DNA from: Verrucomicrobiota bacterium | GTDB taxonomy: Bacteria > Verrucomicrobiota > Verrucomicrobiia > Chthoniobacterales > JAFAMB01 | Direction of reading: 5' to 3' | Length of the DNA stretch: 35,993 bases | Assembly (NCBI GenBank): GCA_019239825.1 | Contig: JAFAZK010000089.1 | Location: 1 to 35,993, forward strand | Program-made: the position numbers and the translations under genes | Shown here: positions 1-7,961 of the stretch, piece after piece | Position numbering within the stretch: the first letter of the stretch is position 1 | How the letters are laid out: each line of letters opens with the position of its first letter | The notes under the pieces: model-generated | What the model saw: only the letters and a program-made list of their open reading frames with translations | The model's database searches: none | Told to the model about the DNA's origin: nothing

Positions 1-534
1 CTACAAGATGGGCCGGTGATTTTGGCGGGACACTCTTATGGAGGCGTAGTCATTACCGATGCAGGAAATGACCCAAAGGTGTCCGGCCTGGTCTATGTTG
101 CCGCTTTTGCCCCGGGCGAAGGCGAATCGGTGGGTAGCATCAGTAAGTCTTACCCTTCGACGCCGTTAGGTAATGAAATCAGGCCAGATGCGGAAGGGTT
201 TTTGTGGGTTACACCGAAAGGGATTGACGAAGACTTTGCCCAGGACCTTCCCGAAAGAGAGAAACAGCTCCTCACCGCCACCCAAGGACCGATAGCAGCA
301 AAGACTTTCGGGGCAACCATCACCAACGCCGCCTGGAAGACGAAGCCCTCCTGGTTCATCATCGCAGGCAATGATCGTGCCATTTCTCCGCAGCTTGAGA
401 AAGCCGAGGCTGAAGCGATGAAGGCAAGCACCATAACTGTTCCATCGAGTCACGTGGTCATGCTTACCCACCCGCAGGAGGTCGCAGACGTAATCAGAGC
501 TGCAGCGGAGAATGATAGTAAGCTTACGCGCTGA
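1..534 (+). CDS. alpha/beta hydrolase, 5'-truncated by window edge
   Basis: The reading frame is open from base 1, so the start lies outside the window; about 177 residues of the C-terminal part remain. The fragment opens just before the nucleophile elbow GHSYGG (catalytic Ser). The usual acid follows in AGNDRA (Asp) and the catalytic His in SSHVVMLTH, so Ser-Asp-His are all present in Abhydrolase_6 order. The substrate cannot be read from the sequence; members include small esterases and C-C bond hydrolases. No signal peptide can be assessed. A hairpin follows 14 bp after the stop, suggesting the end of a transcript. The family call is firm, the function open. Confidence 0.85.
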   Translation, partial: LQDGPVILAGHSYGGVVITDAGNDPKVSGLVYVAAFAPGEGESVGSISKSYPSTPLGNEIRPDAEGFLWVTPKGIDEDFAQDLPEREKQLLTATQGPIAAKTFGATITNAAWKTKPSWFIIAGNDRAISPQLEKAEAEAMKASTITVPSSHVVMLTHPQEVADVIRAAAENDSKLTR

Positions 535-547
535 AAAAATGCTCATA

Positions 548-580
548 CGATCATGTTCGCCGTCTTGGCGAGCATGATCG
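548..580 (+). terminator. hairpin after the hydrolase, possible terminator
   Basis: A 14-bp stem (548-561 with 567-580, one G-U wobble) closes a 5-nt loop, 14 bases after the stop of the hydrolase. There is no T-run, so it is not a classic intrinsic terminator; it may protect the 3' end or act with Rho. Confidence 0.45.
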
Positions 581-724
581 CAGTCTGCGAATCCTGAGCT
601 TGATAGATGAATATACCAAGGAGTTGTTTGGCCTCGACAGGTTGGTTGTTGGCTGCGGGCGATTGAGGCCCTAAAAAGTCTTAGAAACGGCGATCGCTCG
701 TGTATCGGAGGTCCGCTTGCCCGC

Positions 725-1321
725 TTGCGTGAAGCTGACCGTTTCAGAACTCTCTTTATCTTCGCTGCTTATTCGGTCGTTTTCGCCGGCTCAGCTGAAT
801 CTGGAAGTGATGACACCACTCAACAAGTTATGAACAAAGCCACTATTACCTTACAAACCATCTCGGTTGAACACATCCGTATCCAATCCGAACGGCCGTT
901 CCCAGAGGTACGCTCGAAGCTCGAGGACCTGTTGCCGAGGCTTGATCAAAGCATCTCCGAAGCTTTGAGCCGCGGCGACCGAGAGCGCGCTAAGGCGTAC
1001 GAGGCGACCGGTCCCAAATTATCGAGCTTTCTCGTGCGAGATCATGGCGCGTTGCTGCACGTCGCGGGTTTGCAGTTCAGCGCGCTTCAATACGAGATTG
1101 GCAATCCGCTGACTGCTTCTAAGATGACTCGTTACCAACTCGGTGCGTGTCTCTATGCGCCCCTGCGGGTTGCACTGTTCGAGGATCAGCAGGGCAGGGG
1201 GGTATTCGAATACGACAAACCATCATCTTTCTTCGGGCAGTTCGGTGATGATCGCGTGACCGACGTGGGCCGCTATCTCGATTCCGCGCTGGAGAGTGTC
1301 CTTATCGCGGCGGCAAGTTAA
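725..1321 (+). CDS. DUF302 family protein
   Basis: This protein of up to 198 residues has a C-terminal half resembling DUF302: an EIGNPLTASKMTRYQ stretch, a LYAPLRVALFED strand and a final GVFEYDKPSS...FG segment, close to residues 120-180. The biochemical role of DUF302 is not established; the fold is used in small, often stress-linked soluble proteins. The start is uncertain. TTG at 725 has a GGAGG at 707-711 and gives a mildly hydrophobic N-terminus (TLFIFAAYSVVFAGSA) that could be a poor signal peptide. The first ATG is at 830 and would give 163 residues starting MNKATITLQ. It stands alone, followed by about 500 bp without a gene. Confidence 0.65.
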   Translation: MREADRFRTLFIFAAYSVVFAGSAESGSDDTTQQVMNKATITLQTISVEHIRIQSERPFPEVRSKLEDLLPRLDQSISEALSRGDRERAKAYEATGPKLSSFLVRDHGALLHVAGLQFSALQYEIGNPLTASKMTRYQLGACLYAPLRVALFEDQQGRGVFEYDKPSSFFGQFGDDRVTDVGRYLDSALESVLIAAAS

Positions 1322-1685
1322 CTTCAGGACCTATCGAAGCCTGTATAACTCCACCATATGACTGGGTCGCCATTTAATCCCGAAAGTGTAACTCTGACTT
1401 CAGCGCCCATATCCAATATGCTCGGCAACGCCATACAGGGTCACGTCTCAACAAGCGGATTAGTCCCACCATGATAGAGAGCGAGGAGGGTTTTCGGATC
1501 GAGAGAAGAGGCAAAGATCGGATCGTTCACTCTTCGCAAGGCCGCTCTTTGAGCGATACGGCTTCTCGATCTACCCGTGGTTAATAACGACTGGGGAACA
1601 GCCTTTCGAGACGAATACGAATCTCAGTTTTATTGGTATTTTTCGTACAAAGAACGTTCGAGGTATCGTAACCCGCTACAGAAGA
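1322..1685. other. intergenic region, no gene seen
   Basis: Nothing coding stands out on either strand here. The stretch lies upstream of the sigma-54 promoter, where enhancer sites for an activator would be expected. Confidence 0.5.
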
Positions 1686-1735
1686 CCCGTATTACAAGAT
1701 TCGGTCAGTAAACGCTAATCTCTCCTGTAATCGGG
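1686..1735. promoter_or_regulatory. imperfect inverted repeat, candidate activator (UAS) site
   Basis: The left arm CCCGTATTACA begins at 1686 and the right arm TGTAATCGGG ends at 1735; they pair apart from one extra base in the left arm. The arms are about 40 bp apart and sit 25-75 bp before the -24 element. Sigma-54 activators usually bind such arms at roughly -80 to -150, so this pair is slightly close. The activator gene at 12753 would be the natural partner. This is inference only. Confidence 0.3.
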
Positions 1736-1759
1736 ATAAGCTTCTCGATCGCTGCCGGT

Positions 1760-1774
1760 TGGCACAGCATTTGC
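1760..1774 (+). promoter_or_regulatory. sigma-54 (-24/-12) promoter
   Basis: TGGCAC at 1760-1765, five bases, then TTGC at 1771-1774. This gives GG at 1761-1762 and GC at 1773-1774 with exactly ten bases between, the invariant spacing of RpoN promoters, and both hexamer cores match the consensus. Transcription would begin near 1786, leaving a leader of about 43 bases before the lipoprotein ATG at 1829. The cluster ends with a sigma-54 activator gene, which strengthens the call. Confidence 0.75.
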
Positions 1775-1828
1775 ACATGGTCGGTCTCGAAGACGATGCC
1801 ACGAGCGCGGCCTCACCTATTACATATC

Positions 1829-2038
1829 ATGCAAGCAGACGCTAACTACCAACCAAGCCGATCGCTTCTACTTCTGATTATAGTTGGGTTTTCTACTCTT
1901 TTGTTCTCTTCGTGCGCAGCGACGGCCAACACGTCGAGTAACAGCCACGGCTCCAGCCTGCCCGATCAGGCCTATTACAATCCCGCAACCGGAGAATTCA
2001 ACGACAAGTGGCCAAACGGCCCAAACAGCTATCGCTGA
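1829..2038 (+). CDS. small lipoprotein before oxdC
   Basis: A 69-residue protein with a signal sequence (SRSLLLLIIVGFSTLLFSSC) ending in the lipobox LFSSC, so Cys29 should be lipidated and the mature peptide of about 40 residues anchored in a membrane. The mature part is polar and ends in a Tyr/Asn/Pro-rich tail (YYNPATGEFNDKW). I do not recognise the family. ATG 1829 is chosen over the frame-matched ATG at 1796 because it gives a conventional n-region and leaves a leader after the sigma-54 promoter. It is the first gene behind that promoter and 57 bp ahead of oxdC, so co-transcription is likely. Confidence 0.55.
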   Translation: MQADANYQPSRSLLLLIIVGFSTLLFSSCAATANTSSNSHGSSLPDQAYYNPATGEFNDKWPNGPNSYR

Positions 2039-2095
2039 GCCAGCGCAGAGTCTCAGCGATCCGACAAGTATAATAGAATTAGAGAACAACTAACT

Positions 2096-3361
2096 ATGAA
2101 CGCAAACGAATATGATGTTATTTTGGAGAGGCTTTCACGCCGGAATTTTTTAAGAACTGGTTCAGCTGCATTAGCGGCTACCGCGCTGGCCGCGACAACC
2201 ACCCTGCGTGGCCAGGAACGCGCTAACACACAAGCGGCCGAGCACGACCGCTCCGCGAGCGATCCGGGCCCGGAAGACAGTGCGCTTCTAAACGAAAATC
2301 CTAATTCGAATACGCCGCCGCCAACGGACCATGGCGATATGGTTCCTCTCTGGTACTCGTTCGATCTCGTCAAAAAGCGGATCGAGGAAGGCGGTTGGAC
2401 CCACGAAGTGACGCAACGCGAACTACCTTCATCGAAAGACATTTCTGGGGTCAACATGCGTCTAACTGCCGGCAGTTATCGTGAGCTGCACTGGCACACG
2501 GCGGATGAATGGGCGTATGTTCTTTATGGAAAAGCCCGCGTAACGGTCATGGCTCCCGATGGATTGATGTTTATCGGCGACGTCAGTGAAGGCGATCTCT
2601 GGCTTTTCCCCGCCGGTTACCCTCATTCCATTCAGGGCCTCGATCCTGACGGGACCGAGTTCCTGCTCGTCTTTAATCAGGGTAACTTTTCTGAGGACGG
2701 CACTATGCTGCTTTCAGAATGGATGGCGCACACGCCGGCCGAGGTGTTAATGAAAAACTTCGGCCTCGGCCGCGCGGCCTTGGCAACGCTTCCGACCGCG
2801 CCACTTTATATTTTCCCTGGCGCCGTTCCGGCTAACACGGTGGCCCAAGACCAGGATGAGATCGGCGGTGCTAAGGTTATTTCGCCAAATCCGCACACCT
2901 TCAAAATGAGATCCATGGCTCCGACTAAATCGACGGATGGAGGCGAAGTGCGGATCGTTGATTCCAGTAACTTTCCGCTCTCCACCCATGTCGCCGCGGG
3001 CTTGGTCACACTCAAACCCGGCGCCATGCGGGAGCTGCATTGGCATCCGCACTCATCCGAGTGGCAGTATTGGATCTCGGGACAAGGACGCATGACTGTC
3101 TTTTTCCCAGTGGACAATGCTCGCACGGTTGACTTCAAAGCAAACGACGTCGGCTACGTTCCTTCGAATGCGGGTCACTACATCGAAAACACCGGCGAGA
3201 CCGATGCGGTTTTCCTTGAGATGCTGGCTTCAGACAACTTCGAAGACGTTTCGCTTAACCAATGGCTGCGACGATTGCCGGCGCAAATGGTTCAGGCTCA
3301 TCTTGGCTTCGACAAAACCAGCTTAGCCAAGATCCCCGACGAGAAGCGCGGCATTGTTTAA
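2096..3361 (+). CDS. oxdC: Tat-exported bicupin oxalate decarboxylase
   Basis: OxdC splits oxalate into formate and CO2 using Mn and O2, consuming a proton. The 421-residue protein starts with a Tat signal (SRRNFLRTG, residues 14-22, then an Ala-rich stretch), so it should act in the periplasm. Cupin 1 has R129, H132, H134, E138 and H177; cupin 2 has H315, H317, E322 and H361. These are the Mn ligands and the essential Arg of the Bacillus enzyme, in register. The lid loop is SEDGT (199-203) against SENST in Bacillus OxdC; the Glu that favours decarboxylase over oxidase chemistry is kept (E200). The C-terminus (DVSLNQWL..LP...VQAHL) also matches the family. It follows a small lipoprotein and precedes two RND pump sets. 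An OFA-family transporter lies 25 kb away. Confidence 0.9.
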   Translation: MNANEYDVILERLSRRNFLRTGSAALAATALAATTTLRGQERANTQAAEHDRSASDPGPEDSALLNENPNSNTPPPTDHGDMVPLWYSFDLVKKRIEEGGWTHEVTQRELPSSKDISGVNMRLTAGSYRELHWHTADEWAYVLYGKARVTVMAPDGLMFIGDVSEGDLWLFPAGYPHSIQGLDPDGTEFLLVFNQGNFSEDGTMLLSEWMAHTPAEVLMKNFGLGRAALATLPTAPLYIFPGAVPANTVAQDQDEIGGAKVISPNPHTFKMRSMAPTKSTDGGEVRIVDSSNFPLSTHVAAGLVTLKPGAMRELHWHPHSSEWQYWISGQGRMTVFFPVDNARTVDFKANDVGYVPSNAGHYIENTGETDAVFLEMLASDNFEDVSLNQWLRRLPAQMVQAHLGFDKTSLAKIPDEKRGIV

Positions 3362-3391
3362 TTCTTTCATCTGAGGCGGGGTAACCAGAAC

Positions 3392-3423
3392 CTCCTGCGG
3401 CGATCAGTCAATCGCCGCGGGAG
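3392..3423. terminator. hairpin between oxdC and the first RND permease
   Basis: A 13-bp stem (3392-3404 with 3411-3423, one G-U wobble) encloses a 6-nt loop, 30 bases after the oxdC stop. No T-run follows, and a second weaker GCCAAC/GTTGGC pairing lies just downstream. It may partly separate oxdC expression from the pump genes or protect the upstream message. Confidence 0.45.
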
Positions 3424-3480
3424 CCAACCGGCTTCGCCAGACAAGTTGGCGTTGGCTATCTTCGCACTCGCCCTGCAGTT

Positions 3481-6400
3481 ATGTGGATCGTCAATCTAGC
3501 GTTACGTCGACCGTACACGTTTATCGTACTCGCAATATTTATCGTGATCAGTGGCGGGTTAGCGATCTTGCGAACCCCCAAAGATATCTTCCCCAGCATC
3601 AACATTCCGGTCGTTTCGGTTATTTGGACCTATACGGGCATGGAGCCGAACAATGTCGCCAACGACATCACTAGCGTGTTCGAGCGTCAAGTGACCACGA
3701 CGGTAAATGATATCGAGCATATCGAGTCTGAATCTCTTTATGGAATCGCAGTCGTTAAAATATTTCTCCAACCTACGGCGAACGTTTCTGCAGGGATCGC
3801 CGAAGTAACCTCGATCTCGCAGGCCGTGATCAAAGACTTGCCGGCCGGAATCACGCCTCCGCTAGTCCTGAGTTACAGCGCCACCAACGTTGCCGTCCTT
3901 CGGCTTGGACTTGGTGGCAAACAGTTTTCTGAGCAGCAACTCAATGACTACGCCCTGAACTTTGTTCGTCCTCAGCTGGTGACGGTTCCCGGGGCCGCAG
4001 TTCCGTACCCTTTCGGGGGTAAACAAAGGTATGTTGAAATTAACCTCAACTACCACGCTATGCAGGCTCACGGACTAACGGCCGCGGAAGTCATCAGTGC
4101 AGTTAGCGCTCAGAATTTGATCCTCCCTTCTGGTACCGCAAAAATAGGCGCTTTTGAGTATCAGATCGGAATCAATTCCAGCCCGCCGAGCATAGCGGAC
4201 CTTAATGCGTTGCCGATCAAAACGGTTAAAGGTGCGACCATCTATCTGCGCGACGTCAGCGAGGTGATTGATGGAAACATCCCACAGACAAACGTCGTGC
4301 GGTTTAACGGTACCCGAGCCACGATGTTGGATGTAGTTAAAAATGGAGGCGCCTCCACTCTCGATATCGTTCAAGGAGTTAAGAACCTACTGCCGCAATT
4401 GGAGCAAACGCTTCCCCAAGGGCTGAAGCTTCAGTTACTGACTGATCAATCCGTTTTTGTCACCGATTCGATTTTTGGTGTGGTCCGCGAGGCGACGATT
4501 GCTGCCGGGCTTACTGCCGTGCTAATTCTGATCTTTTTAGGCGATTGGCGGAGTACCATGATCATCGCCGTTTCCATTCCCCTGGCGATCTTAAGCTCCA
4601 TGGCCATACTCGGCGCTCTCGGTCAGACCATAAACATCATGACCTTAGGAGGCTTGGCTTTAGCAGTCGGGATACTGGTGGACGATGCCACCGTCACTAT
4701 CGAGAATATCCATCGGCAGATGAGTGCGGCCAAACCCACTCTCGACGCGATTCGAGATGGCGCCGCTCAGATCGCCTTGCCGGCATTGGTTTCGACGCTC
4801 TGCATTTGTATCGTATTTGTGCCGATCTTCGGGTTATCCGGCGTAGCTCAGTACCTGTTCAGTCCCTTGGCTGAAGCGGTAATCTTCGCCATGCTGGCCT
4901 CATTCCTGTTGTCACGCTCCCTGGTTCCGACTCTTTGCATGTTCTGGCTGAAACGCCGAACTGTGTCGGCCGGCAGCCAGGCAAATTCCCACTACCGTGA
5001 AAGTTTTTTCGAACTTTTCTACCAAGGGTTCAATCGCAAGTTCGAAGTGTTTCGCGAAGGGTACCGGGACTTTCTTAGTGTTTGCTTGCGCCACCCTGCC
5101 ACGACGGCATCTACCTTCATTGGCTTCTCCGCTGTTTCAATGGGTCTTCTTCCATTTCTCGGGCAGAACTTCTTTCCCTCGGTTGACGCTGGCCAATTTG
5201 ATCTCCATGTCCGCGTACGATCAGGCACCCGGATAGAGGAAACGGCCCGGCGAGTAGATCAGATCGAGCGGATGATCCGTCAAGTAATTCCACCCGGCGA
5301 ACTGGGCGGAATTATCGACAACGAAGGAATCCCTTACAGCGGTATCAACGTCTCATACGATACCAGCGGAACGGTGAGCTCGGCCGATGGAGACATTCTC
5401 GTTTCGTTAAACAAAGGACATGAACCAACTAACAAGTTTGTTCGTCTAATTCGGCAGAGACTTCATGAAGACTTTCCCGATATTACTTATTGGTTCCCTT
5501 CGGATGATATCGTTTCCCAAGTTTTGAACTTTGGACTGCCAGCGCCAATTGACGTTCAGATTACGGGCGCCGACATCGCGGCCAACGCAAGGATAGCCAA
5601 CGAACTTACCCGGAAGATTCGTTCCATCGCCGGCAGCGTCGATGTCAGGGTTGCGGAGCCAACCGATGTGCCGGCGCTCGATATTACGATCGATCGAACC
5701 AAAGCCTCCATACTTGGTATCTCCCAGGAGCAAGTGACCGGTAGTGTCCTGGCCGCATTGAGCGGCTCCTTTCAAACCAGCCCTAACTATTGGGTAGATC
5801 CAAAAAATAGAGTGAGTTATGAAATTAATGGTCAGGTTCCGCAGTATCAAATCGATTCACTGGACGCGTTGAGGAATCTGCCAATCCTGGGGAGCAACAC
5901 GGGATCACTCCAGATTCTTGGCAATGTGGCCGATATCACTCGCAGCGAGACCAGCCCGGTTGTTGATCATTACAACATTCGTCCGGTAGTTAACATCTAT
6001 GCCGACGTAGACGGTAAGGATCTCGGCTACGTGTCCGATCAAATTAATCGGGTCATCGGGCAAACTCGCAGCGAGTTACCCAGAGGCAGTTTCATCGACG
6101 TGCGCGGTCAGGTCGTGACGATGCATGAATCTTTCTTTGGGCTTGGTCTCGGCCTGATCTTTTCGGTCGTTCTTATTTATCTGCTCATGGTAGTCAACTT
6201 TCATTCCTGGGTTGATCCCTTGATCATTATCACTGCGCTGCCGTGTGCTCTGGCTGGTATTGTCTGGATGCTGTTTATCACCGGCACCACGCTAAGTGTT
6301 CCCGCTCTCATGGGAGCGATTATGTGTATGGGGGTAGCCACCGCCAACAGTGTTCTGGTTGTGACTTTCGCCAACGAACAACTACAGGAGCACGGCAACT

Positions 6401-6669
6401 CGTACCAGGCGGCTCTACAGGCCGGTTACATTCGTGTCCGTCCGGTGCTGATGACCGCATTGGCTATGATCATCGGGATGGTGCCAATGGCGCTAGGCTT
6501 GGGTGACGGCGGTGAACAAAATGCCCCCTTGGGCCGGGCGGTTATCGGGGGATTACTGTTCGCCACTTGTGGCACGCTCATTTTTGTTCCCAGCGTCTTT
6601 TTCACTGTCAGGAAAAAACGGCCGGATGCCACTTCCGTTCGGTCCAGGCTGTCCCCGCAGACGACATAG
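3481..6669 (+). CDS. RND efflux permease, first copy
   Basis: The inner-membrane proton antiporter of a tripartite efflux pump, AcrB-like in layout. The 1,062 residues give the usual two halves: TM1 near 11-31, a periplasmic porter domain, TM2-6 from about 340, a second periplasmic loop and TM8-12 at the end. TM4 keeps the paired aspartates (D401, D402 in GILVDDATVTIEN) that carry protons in AcrB. In TM10 (GVATANSVLVVTF) the AcrB lysine position is alanine, so proton coupling may differ. No metal-pump (HME) signature was recognised, so the substrate is unknown. The adaptor gene follows after 31 bp; no outer-membrane channel gene lies nearby. The start ATG is shared with the duplicate copy. 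Confidence 0.9.
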   Translation: MWIVNLALRRPYTFIVLAIFIVISGGLAILRTPKDIFPSINIPVVSVIWTYTGMEPNNVANDITSVFERQVTTTVNDIEHIESESLYGIAVVKIFLQPTANVSAGIAEVTSISQAVIKDLPAGITPPLVLSYSATNVAVLRLGLGGKQFSEQQLNDYALNFVRPQLVTVPGAAVPYPFGGKQRYVEINLNYHAMQAHGLTAAEVISAVSAQNLILPSGTAKIGAFEYQIGINSSPPSIADLNALPIKTVKGATIYLRDVSEVIDGNIPQTNVVRFNGTRATMLDVVKNGGASTLDIVQGVKNLLPQLEQTLPQGLKLQLLTDQSVFVTDSIFGVVREATIAAGLTAVLILIFLGDWRSTMIIAVSIPLAILSSMAILGALGQTINIMTLGGLALAVGILVDDATVTIENIHRQMSAAKPTLDAIRDGAAQIALPALVSTLCICIVFVPIFGLSGVAQYLFSPLAEAVIFAMLASFLLSRSLVPTLCMFWLKRRTVSAGSQANSHYRESFFELFYQGFNRKFEVFREGYRDFLSVCLRHPATTASTFIGFSAVSMGLLPFLGQNFFPSVDAGQFDLHVRVRSGTRIEETARRVDQIERMIRQVIPPGELGGIIDNEGIPYSGINVSYDTSGTVSSADGDILVSLNKGHEPTNKFVRLIRQRLHEDFPDITYWFPSDDIVSQVLNFGLPAPIDVQITGADIAANARIANELTRKIRSIAGSVDVRVAEPTDVPALDITIDRTKASILGISQEQVTGSVLAALSGSFQTSPNYWVDPKNRVSYEINGQVPQYQIDSLDALRNLPILGSNTGSLQILGNVADITRSETSPVVDHYNIRPVVNIYADVDGKDLGYVSDQINRVIGQTRSELPRGSFIDVRGQVVTMHESFFGLGLGLIFSVVLIYLLMVVNFHSWVDPLIIITALPCALAGIVWMLFITGTTLSVPALMGAIMCMGVATANSVLVVTFANEQLQEHGNSYQAALQAGYIRVRPVLMTALAMIIGMVPMALGLGDGGEQNAPLGRAVIGGLLFATCGTLIFVPSVFFTVRKKRPDATSVRSRLSPQTT

Positions 6670-6700
6670 AATTTGACCCGTCAAATTCATTCCACGCTTC

Positions 6701-7903
6701 ATGGAATCTAAAATCGCCCAAAACACCGCTAGCAGCACGCCTCCCGCCGCTACCCGCCGCTTCAAACGACTGAAGCTCGTTTTACTTTTCGGTCTGGCTG
6801 GCTTCATCGGCATCGCCCTCCTTGGAATCGCGATGCGAGGAGCCGCCACCAACGAATTTCAGAAAATCGCTGAGGCGTCCGCACAATTAAATGTCGAAGC
6901 TGTGTTGCCTGTCCGATCATCGACTTCGTTAACTTTACAACTTCCCGGACATACTAGCGCCTACTATCAGGCGCCCATCTCCGCCCAGACCACAGGCTAC
7001 CTGAAAAAGTGGCACTACGATATCGGTGCTGAAGTCAAAGCCGGCGACATTCTAGCCGAAATTGATACTCCCGAAGTTGATCAGGAGCTGAGTCAGGCCC
7101 AAGCCACGTTAGCCATGGGCAAGGCCCAGCTCGCTCTCGCCGAAGCAAACTATCATGAGGCCCAGGATCTCTTTCAAAGGAGTGTGACTTCCCAAAGAGA
7201 TCTCGATACGATGCGGGCAAGTTACCTTACGCAAAAGTCAACTGTCGATGGAGACACTGACGCCGTCCAGCGCTTGGAGGCTCTTGAGACCTTCAAAACG
7301 CTGCGCGCTCCGTTTGCCGGCATCGTGACTGCCCGTTACACGGATATAGGTGATCTCGTTGTTTCAGGTGCCGACCACGTGTTGTTTATCGTGGCCCAGG
7401 AAGATCCGCTACGCGTCTACGTTACCGTTCCGGAGAACTTGGCAAAAGAGGTTAGCGTCGGCGCGAAAGCAGACCTCAGCTTCGACGAATTTCCCGGCCG
7501 CCTGTTTTCCGGCACGGTCGCTACGACCGCCAACGCTGTCACTCCTGCGACTCGCTCTCTGCTCACTGAAATCCGAGTGAACAATCCATCATACGATCTA
7601 TGGCCCGGTGCTTATACGGTAGTGCATTTTCATCTTACTACCACTGGTGACCCCTTGTTGGTTCCCGCCGCCACCCTCATCCTGGCAAAGCAGGCACCTC
7701 AAGTTGCCGTGGTTGCAACTGGCGGAACGGTCGAGTTACGTGACGTGCAAATCGGCAGAGATCTGGGCACACAGTTGGAAGTCACCAAAGGGCTGTCCGC
7801 CACCGATCGTATCATTGTTAACCCACCGAACGGCCTGCAAAATGGTCTGCTGGTGCATGTGGTGGATCCTAGCCAGAGGCCGGGATCAATACCGCAACAT
7901 TGA
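6701..7903 (+). CDS. RND periplasmic adaptor, first copy
   Basis: A membrane fusion protein of 400 residues that joins the permease to an outer-membrane channel. A single TM (about 26-46) anchors it in the inner membrane. Then come a first beta strand region, a lipoyl half (TTGYLKKWHYDIGAEVKAGDILAEIDTPE), an alpha-hairpin rich in Gln/Ala (about 127-190), the second lipoyl half (LRAPFAGIVTARYTDIGDLV), a beta-barrel (PLRVYVTVPE...) and a C-terminal membrane-proximal domain. It is 31 bp behind its permease and 58 bp ahead of the duplicated permease. Family call firm, substrate unknown. Confidence 0.9.
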   Translation: MESKIAQNTASSTPPAATRRFKRLKLVLLFGLAGFIGIALLGIAMRGAATNEFQKIAEASAQLNVEAVLPVRSSTSLTLQLPGHTSAYYQAPISAQTTGYLKKWHYDIGAEVKAGDILAEIDTPEVDQELSQAQATLAMGKAQLALAEANYHEAQDLFQRSVTSQRDLDTMRASYLTQKSTVDGDTDAVQRLEALETFKTLRAPFAGIVTARYTDIGDLVVSGADHVLFIVAQEDPLRVYVTVPENLAKEVSVGAKADLSFDEFPGRLFSGTVATTANAVTPATRSLLTEIRVNNPSYDLWPGAYTVVHFHLTTTGDPLLVPAATLILAKQAPQVAVVATGGTVELRDVQIGRDLGTQLEVTKGLSATDRIIVNPPNGLQNGLLVHVVDPSQRPGSIPQH

Positions 7904-7961
7904 TGTGCCAGCTATAAAGGACCGGTGCTAGCAACTAACTAAGCTTACTAATCATTGCCAT

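Noticed and set aside
2053-2457. 134-residue minus-strand frame opposite oxdC
   Set aside because: It lies antisense to the well supported oxdC gene and has no family features.
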